Notes: generated from the sequence alone by a model not told the origin. Positions 27,581 to 39,874 are shown, counted from the first letter of the stretch. The stretch is DNA of 64,000 nt from Tillus elongatus (GCA_964006375.1 OZ023265.1:147294393-147358392); one strand, 5' to 3'. Translations and numbers: made by a program.

Positions 27581-28190
27581 ATTAAATGCTTATCTTTTTT
27601 TCTTGCAACATAGATATCTAAATTTTAGTATATACTTCTTATAACGTTAACGCACTGAATTTGGTTACCATAGCTGTGTTATTTTTAGAGATAAACAATT
27701 TTTCCGGACCCTTGGCGGTTTAGTCGTCAGAAGGTGTGCCTCTGAACCGAAGACTACTTGGTTCGATTCTCAGGGTTCCCCTTTAGTTTTTTCCGCACAT
27801 ACTGAAAAATTAAAATCAACCATGTCTGCACGTTCTGGCCTTCGAAGCGGACGTAAATCCGTCGGTCCCGTGTTAATGCGATGTTGAACACGTTAAAGAT
27901 GTCTAGACTCCTTACAGAAAGGCAGGCGTTCGGCAAATTTTCCAGGATAGTGAGGTGAAACTGCTCCCTAGCGTCGGTGATTGGCCATTGTCGCGGAAAT
28001 GGACCAACGTTAAAGACACAAAAATACAAACACAAAATTTCAGAAAGAAAACCCAGAATTTTTCCGAAAAACCCGGTCCGATTTTCCTAGCTAACGAACT
28101 TATTTGAGCCATTTACAAAAGAAAGATACCTGCCAAATGTTATGAAAATTTACCCATAATTATTTGAGTTAGTGTGAGACATTACTTGCG
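27581..28190 (-). mobile_element. HT repeat 3' arm split by a SINE
   Basis: Left part: 'ctaaattttagtatatactt...' to 'ttagagataaacaattttt'. Right part: 'gaaagaaaacccagaatttt...' through 'ctagctaacgaacttatttg' to about 28190. Joined, they follow the order of the arms at 40005-40300 and 38270-38545, so the SINE at 27708-28018 landed inside. No (TA)n core remains. Confidence 0.6.
27708..28018 (+). mobile_element. tRNA-derived SINE, copy 2
   Basis: The tRNA-like head (27712-27778) has a box A-like 'cggtttagtcg' and a strong box B (GGTTCGATTCT). The body matches 37970-38226: 'ggacgtaaatccgtcggt', 'ccttacagaaaggca', 'gcgtcggtgattggcca'. Transcription would be by RNA polymerase III from the internal boxes, and mobilisation by a partner LINE, both by analogy to SINEs in general. 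Confidence 0.72.
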
Positions 28191-28650
28191 GGATTTCGAT
28201 TCATAATGTAAATAGGAGGACAAGAAGAACGTCGTAGAGTAAAAGTTACGTGTGCTGACTTTGTCTCATTAATTTTGATTCTCCCCTTGTTTAGCCAGAT
28301 CTGCAGGGATAGAAGATGGCAGTTTCTAGGCCATAGCTAATTGACTAAATGGCTGTATCATCAGCAAAGGTTCCCAACACTGTTTGCAGTGTAACCGGTA
28401 TGCCAGCTCTTACAATAAATAAAATAAAAATTCACTAAAAAGGACCGAGTACAGTACCCTGTGGTACTCCCGACTGCATTGGAAATATATCTGATGTCTC
28501 TTCTCTCTGCCTAAGTTGAAAATAGCGGTCCGCCAGATAAGATCTTAGGATAAGGTAGTAAGTAAGATACGGAAGATAGTTTTTGATTTTTCAAAGGAGA
28601 CCCCTGTGCCGGACTTTGTCAAAAGCTTGACTAACATGACAACGTAAGGT
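28165..28650 (-). pseudogene. Jockey-clade LINE reverse transcriptase fragment
   Basis: Minus-strand reading from right to left gives a remnant of SQAFD...KVRHRG. MQSGVPQGTVLGP (about 28440-28480) follows, then the catalytic TFADDTAI box (about 28350-28375). The Jockey-specific thumb string RIKINETKSAHVTFTLRR with CPP (28225-28290) completes it. Two adjacent stops (about 28428-28433) and frameshifts break it. The motifs are Jockey-type and differ from the neighbouring LINE, so this is probably a separate insertion or a recombinant. Confidence 0.75.
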
Positions 28651-28654
28651 TAAG

Positions 28655-30500
28655 TAAATTCTGTTAAAAAAAAACTAAAAAAGAACTGTAGTAATTCGGT
28701 GTTTATATACTTTTCCATCACTGTAGAGACGACTGAAAGGAGAGAAATAGGCCTGTAGTTGCTAGGAAGCACTTTGTATCCTTTTTTGGGGACGGGTTGT
28801 CCTCGAGCAGTTTTCCAGTTACTAGGGAATAAGCCTCTATTGTAGGATGTCTGAAACAGACGAGTCAGGACAGAAGCAAGTTATGGTGCGCAATTTTTGA
28901 GAACAATTGCTGCAATCTTGTCAAGGCCAGAGGATTTCCTAGTATTAAGAGAAGAGAGAATCTATCGTACCTTTCTAAAATGATATCCGTCATTTTATGC
29001 GCGACATTGTGAACTGTTGGTGGTTGAACATTTGGAGGTGGGTTGAGAGTAGAATTGCCGGCGAACAACGAGGCAAAATGTTCAGCCTTGCCCGGGGCGG
29101 TAGAAACAATTGCATCCCCTGAAACACGAGGTGGAAACGTGCTCTTGCAGAAATTATTCCCAATAAATTTAGCAAGGGTCCAGAAGGGTTTGCTGCCGTT
29201 GAAGCTTGAGAGGACTTTGTTTTTGATGTGGTTATTAAACGAGTTTTTGTCTCAGAAAGAATGCGGGCATAGCGGTTTCTTGCGTCGTTAAATGCTTGAC
29301 GGTTTTCTTGAATGGGATTGTCTAGAAGCTTTTTGTGAGCTTTGACCTTTTCAAGTCTGGTCTTGTCACAGGATTTAGAGAACTAGAGCTTTGGAGTGGC
29401 TGCAGAGGTTTTCTGTGTACGTGGGATGAATCATTCCATGCCAGCTTGGATAATTTCGGTGACGTTCCGTGAGATGTCAGAGAGGTCAGGATGAGAGAAG
29501 CAGACAGACGCCCATGGAAATGAGCAAAAGTAATCCCGTATCTCGTCCCAGTTCGCACAGTTGTAGTGCCAAACAATACGTGGGCGTGATGACTGTGTGA
29601 CCTCGGGTTGCATTGCGCAGGAGGCATTGACCATGCCGTGGTCTGAGCTACCAAGAGGGGCGGTGACTGATGTCGTATAGCATTCAGGTTTTGTAGTAAG
29701 AAGGAGGTCCAAGGGATTTGAGCTGTGTGTTGGGATGCGAGGAAAGTAAGTAGCTTGCTGAACCATATTGGCTAAAGAATTGCTGACTGTAAAGGCCTCC
29801 GCTGCTCTCCCTTGTGGATCGGTTTTTGAAGATCCCAGCCATTCCTTGTTATGGATATTGAAGTCACCAAGAATAGTGACCTCGGAGGAAGGATATTCAG
29901 AAATCAGATCGTCGGCTTTTCAGAAAGGTAGTCGAAGAGCTGGACAAAGTTGTTGTCAGAAGGTGACCGGTAAATGCAGCAGATGAATTTAGTTGCAGCC
30001 CCGAGAGAGAGTCTCATCCAAAGTATGTCTTCTTTCAGCTTCCAAATTGGGGAGTCTGGTGCAGGGTAGAGTGCTACGGACGTATGCGCACACACCTCCA
30101 TGCAATCTAAAGAACGTAAGGAGCTCATATCCCGGGAAATTAAGGTGATTAGTGGCTGCTTTGGCACCGATTTGGGTTTCGGTGAGGAAGACGAGTTGGG
30201 GCTTATTGACCTGGAGGAAATGATGTACGGAATTCGGGTTAGAATTTAGGCCACAAATATTCGAGCAGGATGTGTTAAATCTTGATGCCAGCGCCCCCTG
30301 CACACCCCTCTCCCGGAGATCCGAATGCATGGGTATTTTATCTCCGGAATCTTTTGTACAAGGAGGAGCCATAATAATTTTTGTTTATAAGGAAAACCGA
30401 CTCATACACCAGAACCGGAAACGTCCGTTGGGACTTCACCGGCCCCTTGATGTAAGGGATGCTACCTCATCGGGCGTGACAAAAAATTCGTTACTATCAT
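28655..30500 (-). pseudogene. CR1/Jockey-like LINE, 5' half: AP endonuclease and start of RT
   Basis: Minus strand. The N-terminus at 30372 leads into an endonuclease/exonuclease/phosphatase domain: NICGLNSNPNSVHHFL and LVFLTETQIGAKAATNHLNF, then GVCAYVRS, CCIYRSPSDNN, SNPLDLLLTTKPE and SSDHGMV (about 29640). A linker follows, then the RT start with a PVPKKG-like block and NYRPISLLSVV (about 28745-28790), ending near NTELLQFF at about 28690. The endonuclease nicks target DNA for target-primed reverse transcription. Several frameshifts break it. The RT resumes in the same orientation at 26852, where a GFRQRRSTAD block would be next. The two halves may therefore be one LINE interrupted by 1.8 kb. 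Confidence 0.75.
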
Positions 30501-30526
30501 AAAGGAAAAGTCCACTACCACCTGAT

Positions 30527-30715
30527 AACTGTTGTGCAGTCTTTCGATAAACTTTACACTCTCGTATGGTAACATATACACAATCATCCCTCTGATGACG
30601 CTGACTTTGTTAGCGAAATGATCTTCAGGTCTAAAAACTGTATTGTGATGAATTGGGTTCTCCAAATTGTGCTTGTCAGTGCTCATTACAGGTTTTAATC
30701 TTCACTCATTAAAAC
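30527..30715 (+). mobile_element. PLE family 1 repeat, copy 2
   Basis: It contains the family's blocks 'aactgtattgtgatgaatt', 'gggttctccaaattgtgctt', 'cagtgctcattacaggtt' and 'ttaatcttcact', plus an upstream hammerhead-type core. No coding region. Confidence 0.65.
30588..30629 (+). ncRNA. Hammerhead-ribozyme-like motif, diverged (PLE family 1)
   Basis: CCCU, CUGAUGA, stem II (GCUGAC with GUUAGC, one weak pair), GAAA, then UGAUCUUC and AGG. Stem III is broken (U/U), so this copy is probably inactive although core and stem I remain. Confidence 0.4.
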
Positions 30716-30724
30716 TCAATACAT

Positions 30725-30960
30725 CCGTTATTATACAAGATAGGGGAAAACATATTTTAAGTTAATTATAGGGTGTTTTGAGCTGCATCTTATAAAATTA
30801 TGTTGACAATCACAGGATGGCACATAAGCGATTGGTGATACAAGTTTTCTCTTTTAATGAAGTAGCCCTTTTATTATTGCATTCTTGCATTTTCCATCGA
30901 ATTATAATGCATGCTTGTAGGAAACTTGTGCAAGTGTTCACATTTTTGGCACATACCAAA
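30725..30960 (+). repeat. Repeat B (copy 2)
   Basis: Starts 'tatagggtgttttgagctgc' at about 30770, with an upstream 'ttattatacaagata' block shared with copy 3 at 37005-37200. Confidence 0.65.
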
Positions 30961-31145
30961 CGTTGTGATACGGCGTTATTACCAATAGAAATCGGAGTCC
31001 CATGAACATGACGCATTTAGGAAGGTTTTTGTTTATACTATTCGTCAAAAAACTCAAAATGCCATATTTAAAAAAATTCAAACTGCCGTAACTCAAATTT
31101 TTCAAATGGAACAGTCTGCATTTTATGTTTTACTCATAACAATGA

Positions 31146-31539
31146 TAATATTATAATACTTGAGACTGCCCACACCGTGCGGAGATTCCTGGCAAAGAAT
31201 GATGTGTCACGTTATCGTTCAGGGCTCGCTAACTTGGAAAGGACTCCATCTGAGGTCAGTCCCTTTGGTATTTGAGATACCTGGGATGAGTGAATGTTCC
31301 CCTTTCAGGGAGTTTGAAAGCCCTTCAGGCTAAAGTCCCAACAATAATAATATAATAATACTTGCAACTGCCCACACCGTGCAAAGATTCCTGGGAAATA
31401 AGGATGTGTCACGGTGTCGTTCAGGGCTCGATAACTTGGAAAGGATTCATCTGAGGTCAGTCCCTTTGGTATCTTCGATACCTGGGGTGAGTTCATGTTC
31501 CTCTTTGAGGGAGTCTGAAAGTCCTTCACGCTAAAGTCG

Positions 31540-31540
<1 letters not shown>
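31146..31540 (+). repeat. Tandem duplication of about 200 bp before the R4-type LINE
   Basis: Two head-to-tail units (about 31148-31345 and 31347-31540) share 'actgcccacaccgtgc', 'gttcagggctcg', 'gaggtcagtccctttggtat' and a 'gagtttgaaagcccttcagg' block. They lie directly upstream of the (AAT)n array and the LINE, and may be its 5' untranslated repeats. Confidence 0.65.
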
Positions 31541-31628
<88 letters not shown>

Positions 31629-31629
31629 C
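31540..31629. repeat. Palindromic (AAT)n(ATT)n microsatellite
   Basis: About 14 AAT units run straight into about 15 ATT units, so the strand can fold on itself. It separates the 200-bp repeats from the LINE coding region. Confidence 0.9.
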
Positions 31630-31639
31630 ATGAAAGAAA

Positions 31640-33600
31640 CCCAAAAACTACAGGCCAATAACCTGCCTGTCAGTCCTTTACAAGCTTTTCACTTCCCTGA
31701 TTAATATCAACACTGTCTGACAAACAACATATTCGAGGAGCAACAGAAAGGATGTCTTAGAGAATATTTGGGCTGCAAACACCAGCTAACAATAGAGGCT
31801 GTAGTATTAAAACAAGCAGAGACAAAAAAAACGAAATCTACATGTATGCTACATCGACTACAGCAAAGCATTCGATTCTGTACCCCACGATTGGTTAAAC
31901 AAGGTACTTGAAATCAACAAGATCTGCCCAAGGATCAGAAACGTCCTTCAACATATCATGAGTACTTGGAGAACAAACATATGGATGACCAATAAAAATT
32001 GTGAAAAAGTGCAGATCGAAAGGGGCATTTTTCAGGGGGCTCCCTGTCGCCGGTGTGGTTCTGCTTGGCACTGAACCCCATGTCGACTGTCCTAAACAAA
32101 ACTGGAGCCGGGTATAGGCTCAATATGAAAAACCGAAGAATATCCCACTTACTATACATGGATGATCTTAAATTATACTCTGAGACACAAGACACTCACT
32201 GATTAATACTGTTAAAACCTTTAGCAATGATATAAAAATGTCGTTTGGACAAGTGTGCTATAATTAACGTCAGGAGAGGGGCAGTCGAAGGTCACCAACA
32301 TCCCTTCTGCGATATAGAACAACTACCGCCTTAGGAGACATACCGCTACCTAGGGTGTCCTCAAAACCAGCGTGTGGACCATAGCCGGCTAAAGCGAGAT
32401 TTCCAGGAGAAATATAGGAAGCGGGTCACGAAGCTCATAAATACTAAGCTTTCCGGAGGTAACCTCTTTGCTGCTCTCAACTCATGGGCGGTACCAGTAT
32501 TGACATACTCTTTTGGAGTTGTCAAATGGTCTAACACCGACTTGGATGAACTGGACAGACTCACGAGAAGGCTTCTTACGAAATTTCGGTGCCTTCACAC
32601 CAACTCATCTGTTAGAAGACTGTATACACCTCAGAAAGAATGCGGCAGAGGGTTAATCCATATAAAGAACCTCTGTTTTAAGCAAGAAAGAAACATGCGA
32701 CAACGTTTTCTTGCATCGCAGGATCAACTGTTAGTGGTGTGCGAGGATAAGGATTATACTCCACTTAGGCTGGGTCAGCGCAACTATGAGTTGGACGCCC
32801 CGGCTGACCAGGACGGTGTAGTCCAGTGGGGCGACCAGGCTATGCATGGAAGGTAAACCTCTTCGCTTATGTGGTTGGTCGAGGGGCAACTCTACCCGGA
32901 GACAGAGGTTTTTGTGATGGTAATTCTGGATATGGTTATAAAAACTAAAAACTACGAGAAGCATTGCCTAAAATTAGAAGTGGTGCATAAATGTCGAAAA
33001 TGGGCAGTTGTTGGAGAGACCATTGAACACGTCATGGCAGCATGTGCTGTCCTCTCAGACTCAGCTTACTTATGCAGACATAACCAGCTCGCCAAGATCA
33101 TCCATCAACAAAAAGCCCTTAAAATACAGCCTCCTGAGCCCGTCAACAACACCAGTTTACTACAAGTATTCTCCGGAGGCGGTGCTGGATTCGGCGGACT
33201 TTCTCCTGTACTGGGACCGACCCATGATAACAGACCGCACTGTGGACTTCAATAGGCCAGACATTGTCCTGATAAACAAACAGATGAGGCTTGCTGTGAT
33301 GAGGTTGCTGTACCGCTGTCCCATAACATTCAGAAAACTGAAATTGAAAAGATCACCAAGTATGAAAACTTGGCATATAAAATAAAAAACATATGGAAGC
33401 TCCAGAAAGTGGCTATATATCCTTTTGTAATGTCGACGGGAGGAATAGTCATCAAAAATTTAATGGGAAATCTAAAGGAACTCGGATTACCAAATAACAT
33501 CTTAAACATGGGGCAGAGGGCAGTTCTGCTGCAGACATGTCACATAGTCCGAAAATTCCTAAGTTAAGTGGCGACCTCAAACACGTCTGCTGTGTTGAAG
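31640..33600 (+). pseudogene. R4/R2-type LINE: RT plus restriction-like endonuclease
   Basis: Forward-strand pieces give YIDYSKAFDSVPHDWL (about 31855), IERGIFQG...LSPVWFCLAL (about 32015-32070), and SHLLYMDDLKLY (32145-32180, catalytic MDD). A thumb region follows (RLKRDFQEKYRKRVTKLINT, 32379), then RGLIHIKNLCFKQERN. A decayed C-x2-C/H-x4-C knuckle (TIEHVMAAC, about 33020) comes next. The C-terminal endonuclease carries NRPDIVLINK (33252), whose PD-x12-D second Asp is read in the next frame. The tail is LGLPNNILNMGQRAVLLQTC with HIVRKFL, ending at about 33567. This layout (single ORF, C-terminal restriction-like nuclease) is that of the R2/R4 groups. Multiple frameshifts and stops; the 5' part is missing. 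Confidence 0.78.
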
Positions 33601-33750
33601 CACCGGAAGTCAGACTGTAATAATAATATCGACATAATGGGATATGATGAATTTCATCCCCATCCACCGAGCCGAACCCCAATGTCGCGCGCGGGTGGTC
33701 GGTCAACAGGTTTCCAGTTGTAATACTGAGAAAGTGTAACGCTTATATCA

Positions 33751-33897
<147 letters not shown>

Positions 33898-33989
33898 ACA
33901 GACTCAAGTATAAAGTAAACTGTCATCTGGACATTAAATGAAAGTTTTTCCGCCTATATTTTCCTTACTTCCACTGGTTGAAATGTTCT

Positions 33990-34590
33990 TTTTTTTTCAA
34001 TTTTAATTAGGTGCATAAGTTCAACGTTATGTATTTTTTGAACAAAGTTTCGTATAAAAGGTAAAGAAATATTTGCAAATTCACGTGAGAAACATTAACG
34101 AACTTTCGTGAAAAAAAAATGTTTAGTAAATTCTCGTGTAAAACTTTTTTAAAGTTTTGTAAGAAAATTCTTATGTAATTTTTGTGTAACAATACTTAAC
34201 CAATTTTTGTAAAAAAAAAGAGTATTTATATGAAACATATTGCTTGTAAATTTTCGTGACATTTTTTTTATCCTGTCGAACAGCTTTCTGTGAATAATTA
34301 TATCGTGACTGGTGTAGTTTTTGTGTAAATTGCTTGGATATGTTCGTTGGCCAGCAAAGACAAACCAGTTTTTTTTGGGAAAATCTTTAATTTATGTTCG
34401 GGACATTTATGTGCGTTTCCAACCAAAAAATTAGTTTGACTAAATACGGTACATTTTTTCTACTATAAAGCTTATACTCTATCCACTAAATTTGATGTCT
34501 TTCTTTTAAAAAAAAGTAACAATAAAACAGTTCCATGAAAAATCGTTACCATAAGCCACATGCTGCGTCCAGCCTTTTTTTTACTTAAAT
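33990..34590 (+). mobile_element. HT repeat 3' arm, long version
   Basis: It matches 8480-8891 in order: repeated 'ttttcgtgaaaaaa'-type motifs, 'gaataattatatcgtg', 'ggatatgttcgttggcca', 'ttatgttcgggacattt', then 'ccatgaaaaatcgtta' and the hairpin remnant (gccacatgctgcgt, 34555-34568) and an oligo-T tract. Confidence 0.6.
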
Positions 34591-35296
34591 AAGATGTACC
34601 GCCAAAAGCCAAATGAACATTTACTGACCTTTATTACAAGCTATAAGTTTTTTAGTTTTTTGTAGTTTAAAAATTAAACATGTTTATTTAAGTAATAATT
34701 ATTCTGTGGATAATACGTGAATTAACTAATTACATATCACGAAACGTCGCTCAAGGGTAACTTTTGAGAAATTTATTCACTTTTTTGTTTTTAATAATTT
34801 CATTAAAGCAAGCTTTTCTGACTTTTATAGTTATCTTGTTAATATATTTATGTTGTTATCTTATTACTAACTTATGCTAATGTAAGAATAAAAGCAAATA
34901 TATAAACAACAGTAATATTACGTCAAACAAAATTAAAAACACATATGATGGGATATATAATCATTATAACGTTTGATATTCAATTTAATAACGTATAATA
35001 ATGATTGCGAATCCTTAAATTACTGTTAAGTAACGATTGTCCAATCAAAACTTAATATAAGAAAATGATCTCATATAAGTGGATACCCATTATTGTTTTT
35101 ATTCATGCAAGGTTGTGGCCATACGTTCGCGACCTTAGCACGAACAAATACCTCAAATTCAAGAAACTTCATTTCGATATTTCTATAAACAACAGTATTG
35201 AGATATTGGTTCCATAGACGGGTCACCTTATATAAATGAATTTTGCTTTGAATTTGGTAAATATTATAGTTGTGCTATATTGCGTTATTAAATAAA

Positions 35297-35299
<3 letters not shown>
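34591..35299. other. Unassigned AT-rich interval
   Basis: No coding likeness or terminal repeats are seen. Confidence 0.5.

Positions 35300-35384
<85 letters not shown>
35300..35384. repeat. (TA)n microsatellite with short CA tail
   Basis: About 85 bp of TA, then 'gtatgtatacacacacag'. HT arms are not recognisable on either side. Confidence 0.95.
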
Positions 35385-35392
<8 letters not shown>

Positions 35393-35689
35393 ACACACAC
35401 AGTGTGTACCCGGATCGACGCATGACTAGGTGTAAACGATGTAATTTTTTGAGTTGAAACTGCATTTTCTGCGATTAAGCCCTGCTTGAATTGAAAATAA
35501 TTTGTGTCGCAATTTTAGTTTCCAAAAATCAAGTATATATTGGAAATTTACAAAAAACTATTTTTTGTAAGTAAAAGGCGTTTTCCCTAGGAGAGAAGAA
35601 AAAATGTTATTAAGAAAAGATGACCAGAAAGAAAAACTGGGCAGCAATACAAAATTTTAAAATCCTAAGCCTACTTTGAAATTTCGGAT

Positions 35690-35920
35690 AATTATAAATA
35701 GATTCGCGATTTTTCAATATTTATACGTCATTTGGAATCCTCTTTGAGTATATTTTGTTTTATCCGGCCATAAAATTAAAAATTTATTATTGTTAGGTCT
35801 GGAGATCTGGGCGGACACAAAATGGGAACAACACTGGCCATCCATCTTTCTTTAAAATTCTTATTCAGCCATGCATATACCTGAAATGTCGACAGGACAG
35901 GGCAACTGTCGTGTTGAAAA
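35690..35920 (-). pseudogene. Tc1/mariner-type transposase fragment
   Basis: The minus strand reads QHDSCPVLSTFQVYAWLNKN, then FKERWMASVVPILCPPRSPD and LT. This is the block that holds the second (QHD) and third (RSPD) catalytic Asp of mariner-like transposases, about 40 residues apart here. Nothing of the N-terminal domain or the first Asp is readable nearby. Stops lie on both sides, so only a core fragment remains. Confidence 0.6.
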
Positions 35921-36195
35921 TATGAAAAAAAAATCTTAAAAGGCAAAAACGTTAGAGGTAAATTAATTGTTAATTAATTAAATCTGATTAAAGAGAATTA
36001 AAATTTCAAAATTGATTAAGTACAAATGGGAGTGAAAAATACTACAAGAAATGACTAACAGTCTCCTAGATATGTCGGTATTTTCCTTGATTTCGTTATA
36101 ATATGAGTAAAAAATATATTGTAAATCGAAATGGTTTTGTGTAAATGTTAAAACATTGAACCAATATATTACCGGATATAGCTGCTAGTAGACAC

Positions 36196-36272
36196 AGGTG
36201 AGCATAGCTCAGTGGCCTAAGTCGCAGATAATCAAATTCAATTGACTCCTGCATGACGAGTTCGAATCATAG
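36196..36272 (+). mobile_element. tRNA-like SINE head, different family
   Basis: A box A-like 'tagctcagtggc' (36204) and a box B GAGTTCGAATC (about 36259) are spaced as in a tRNA, but the ends do not pair into an acceptor stem, so it is not a functional tRNA gene. A T-rich stretch follows. Confidence 0.5.
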
Positions 36273-36539
36273 TTAGTTAATTTACTTTTTAATTTTTTTT
36301 TAGTCTCATTTCACTTTACCGTTATCTAATTAGATTGTTGTTATTCGAAAGAATTTTTTAGCGAGTTTTTGTATGAAAAATAATTAGACAAAAAGGAGAT
36401 GAAAATTTTAAGACTTAATTCAAATTGAAGCATATCTGGGTGCTTGTTCCTGCCCTAAGTTAGCGAAACCGTTCTATATTTAATACAGTGGTAGACTTTT
36501 CCCGTGGCTTCACAAGTATATAAATAAAGGGTGAACAAT

Positions 36540-36985
36540 TAACAAAAACTTATGTCTGTAAGTTTAAAGACAAAAAAGTTAGAGGCATTTAAAGAAAAAA
36601 AATTGTAATTTTCCTCAAAACGTAAAAAGTCGCGATTTGAAACGTCAAAAATGGCAACATTTAGGCAAAGAACCTGAAATAAATACGGATTATGTAAACA
36701 GTGTTCTGCAAACTTAAGAGTTTCAGCTTAAACCATCATTGCCCTTCATTTTAATAAAATATTTCCAGAAAATTCATTTCAAATAGACATTTTCTCTGAT
36801 GCTTTGGAAGTAGTTTTAGTTAAATTTATGGTTTAACGGTCTATAATTTTTGGCTAATTTTCATGGAAAAATCCGTTAATTATGAGACCGTGGCTTTTGA
36901 ATTCTAAAAAGATTTCTTCAAATGAGCGCAAACTAGGCCCCCTAGAATCCATATCCTCGTTTACTTTCTGTTTACATATATACAT
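36540..36985 (+). mobile_element. Segment C joined to an HT 5' arm
   Basis: Segment C (36540-36880; 'gcgatttgaaacgtcaaaa', 'catcattgcccttcatttt', 'ctctgatgctttgg') is followed directly by the HT 5' arm ('tcttcaaatgagcgcaaact', 'ccctagaatccatatcc'). The reverse complement of the same junction occurs at 19325-19700. Confidence 0.6.
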
Positions 36986-37004
36986 TTTAACACATTTCTA
37001 AGGT

Positions 37005-37200
37005 AAAGCTCAATATAATTGTTATTATGCAAGATACGAGAAAACATTGTATACGTTACCTATAGGGTGTTTTGAGCTGCATCTTATAAAATTATTTTGA
37101 CAACCACAGGATGGCCCATAAGTCGTTGGTGATACCTATTTTTTTTTACATTAATTATTGCATTTTTGTATTTTTCATCGAAATATGATGCATGTTTGTA
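37005..37200 (+). repeat. Repeat B (copy 3)
   Basis: It is close to copy 2 and ends in an oligo-A joined directly to the hairpin end of the short element at 37212. The mirror image of this junction is seen at 39319-39360. Confidence 0.65.
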
Positions 37201-37211
37201 AAAAAATCGAG

Positions 37212-37500
37212 ACGCGGTAAGTGCGTTTTAGTAGCGAATTTTCATTAAACGCTTTAAAATTCAATAACGCAATTTGCTATTAACCTAAGGCTCGTCAGCT
37301 AGGAAACGAGTTTTCTCGGAAATGTTTTCAGTTTATTTTCGGAAAGTACATTTTCAAAGTTATGGTGGTAAAATATGGTACATTCTTCCTACTATATATG
37401 TTATACCGGTGACCAAATTGACTCCTCCTTGCATTAAAGAGACATATTTTCTATTAAAAACATTTTAAGAAAATTCACTTCCATAACGCACTTGCTACGT
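37212..37500. mobile_element. Short element with the HT hairpin at both ends
   Basis: The left end ACGCGGTAAGTGCGT (37212-37226), then 'gtagcgaattttcatt', is mirrored by 'aagaaaattcacttcc' and ACGCACTTGCTACGT (37486-37500). The interior resembles the last 200 bp of the 3' arm at 8690-8891. It could be a 289-bp fold-back derivative of the family. Confidence 0.6.
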
Positions 37501-37896
37501 TCAGACTTTTTTTTATTACTATAATTGTTATTATGGTTATTATTGCGATAAGTTGATTATATATTCTAGTTATATATTGACATAATATATCACATAGACA
37601 TTTTAAAGATGTCATCTCTCTCTGTCATTTTTATTTTATTTATTATTTTAAAAATTGTCTGAATAAAGTACCCTAAAGTAGCAACGGATTTTTTTCTACA
37701 GTTTTTAATAAATAAATTCAAATTTCCCTCTCCGACGATGCCATAAAAAGGAGATACCGGTTACAGACAAGAACACTTATGAAACCAGGGAAGAAGACTC
37801 TATATCTGTATTTGGTAAGAAAATGTTTTACCAAGTGTAGGCCCCAATGTTGAAGTAAATAATTTTGTTGTGTTGCAGTTTGTTTCAAACTCCAGA

Positions 37897-38226
37897 CGAG
37901 AGCCTCGGTGGTTCAGTGATAACAACGTGTGTCTCTGAACTGGATTCAAATTCCAGGGTTTCCCTTTCACTTTTCCATTACATACTGTCTAGTTAACGTC
38001 AACCAAGGTTGTGGCATTGTATTTAAGCAAGTTTAATGTATGCCCTTTCCGCCCTTCGAAGGGGGCGTAAATCCGTCGGTCTCCTGTCCATGTTGGGCAT
38101 GTTAAACAGCTCTACCCGCCTTACAGAAAGGCAAGGGTTCGGCGAAATTGCGAGTATAGTGAGGAGAAACGGCTGCCTGGCGTCGGTGGTTGGCCAGTCT
38201 CGGAAATAGACCGATGTTAAACAAAA
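37897..38226 (+). mobile_element. tRNA-derived SINE, copy 3
   Basis: This is the clearest copy. The head has 'ctcggtggttcagtgataac' (box A region) and 'ggattcaaattcc' (box B). The body carries 'gggggcgtaaatccgtcggt', 'gccttacagaaaggca' and 'ggcgtcggtggttggcca'. It ends 'gttaaac' next to the HT copy at 38230. Confidence 0.78.
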
Positions 38227-38229
38227 AAT

Positions 38230-38823
<594 letters not shown>

Positions 38824-39249
38824 AAACAAACCAAACAGTATATCCCTCGTGCTTTAAGTAACCTTATTATGACAAGGAGATACACCATTTTAACGTTTTA
38901 AATAAAGTGGTTGAAGTATTTTACATAATATGTTGATAATTAATTAATTTATAGAATATAACATGATCATTTTCAAACACTCTCCCAGTATACAACACAA
39001 TATTACTCCTCAGTCAATAAATTCACTTTTTTTCATTCTGCTTTATCAAAACTATATTTAGTAAATTTTACACTACAATAACGACTTGTTAATGCATTCT
39101 CCAGAGCACACAGAAGCACAGAAACGAGATCAGGTTATGAGCAAAATATATAGTAGAAGCAATGTGCCATATTTTATCAAAATAACTTATTGTTTGAAAA
39201 TGTACAAAAAATTTCCGACAATATACCTTAAACGTTGGTTTTCTAACCA

Positions 39250-39340
39250 ACAAATCTTAGGTGAATAGCAAATTGAGTTATTGAAATTTGAAGCATTTAA
39301 TGAAAATTTGCTACCAAAACGCACTTACTGCGTCTTGATT
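39250..39340 (+). mobile_element. HT 3' end fragment
   Basis: 'gaagcatttaatgaaaattt' is followed by the perfect hairpin ACGCACTTACTGCGT (39319-39333) and an oligo-T tract. Confidence 0.6.
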
Positions 39341-39354
39341 TTTTTTCTTACAAA

Positions 39355-39565
39355 CATATTTCGATAAAAAATGCAATAAAATAAGGCTGTTCGAAAAAAA
39401 ATTGTAGTGATCACCAACGATCGACTTGTGGGCCAGCCGGTGATTGTCAAAATAATTTTATAAGATGCAGCTCAAGACACCCTATAATTAACTTATACAA
39501 TTTTTTCTAGTCTCTTGTATAATAATAATTATATTCAGCTTTACCGTAGAAAAGCGTCACCCTGT
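39355..39565 (-). repeat. Repeat B (copy 4)
   Basis: Reverse orientation; shares 'ttataagatgcagctcaaga' with copy 1 and abuts the HT hairpin end at 39333-39350. Confidence 0.65.
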
Positions 39566-39774
39566 ATAATATCAGCCCTTTTGTAAAACTTCGATCCTTT
39601 ATATTTATTTATATATTCAATATGCAAATACACAGTTTATAAACCATTTACGTATATATGTGTTAATAAAACATAACGAACACTGTTTAATCCACCCACT
39701 AACATTAATAAAGGAATAATTTGCACTTGTATATAAAAACTTCTAAAATGACACAAATAATTCGTCGACTCAAA

Positions 39775-39874
<100 letters not shown>

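Noticed and set aside
31305..31658. Minus-strand ORF with a poly-Ile tract, and the similar one at 33654-33926 with poly-Ile/poly-Leu
   Set aside because: Produced by the AAT/ATT array; no protein likeness.
36196..36272. Possible tRNA gene
   Set aside because: Boxes A and B are present but the acceptor ends do not pair and no clean anticodon arm is seen; treated as a SINE head.
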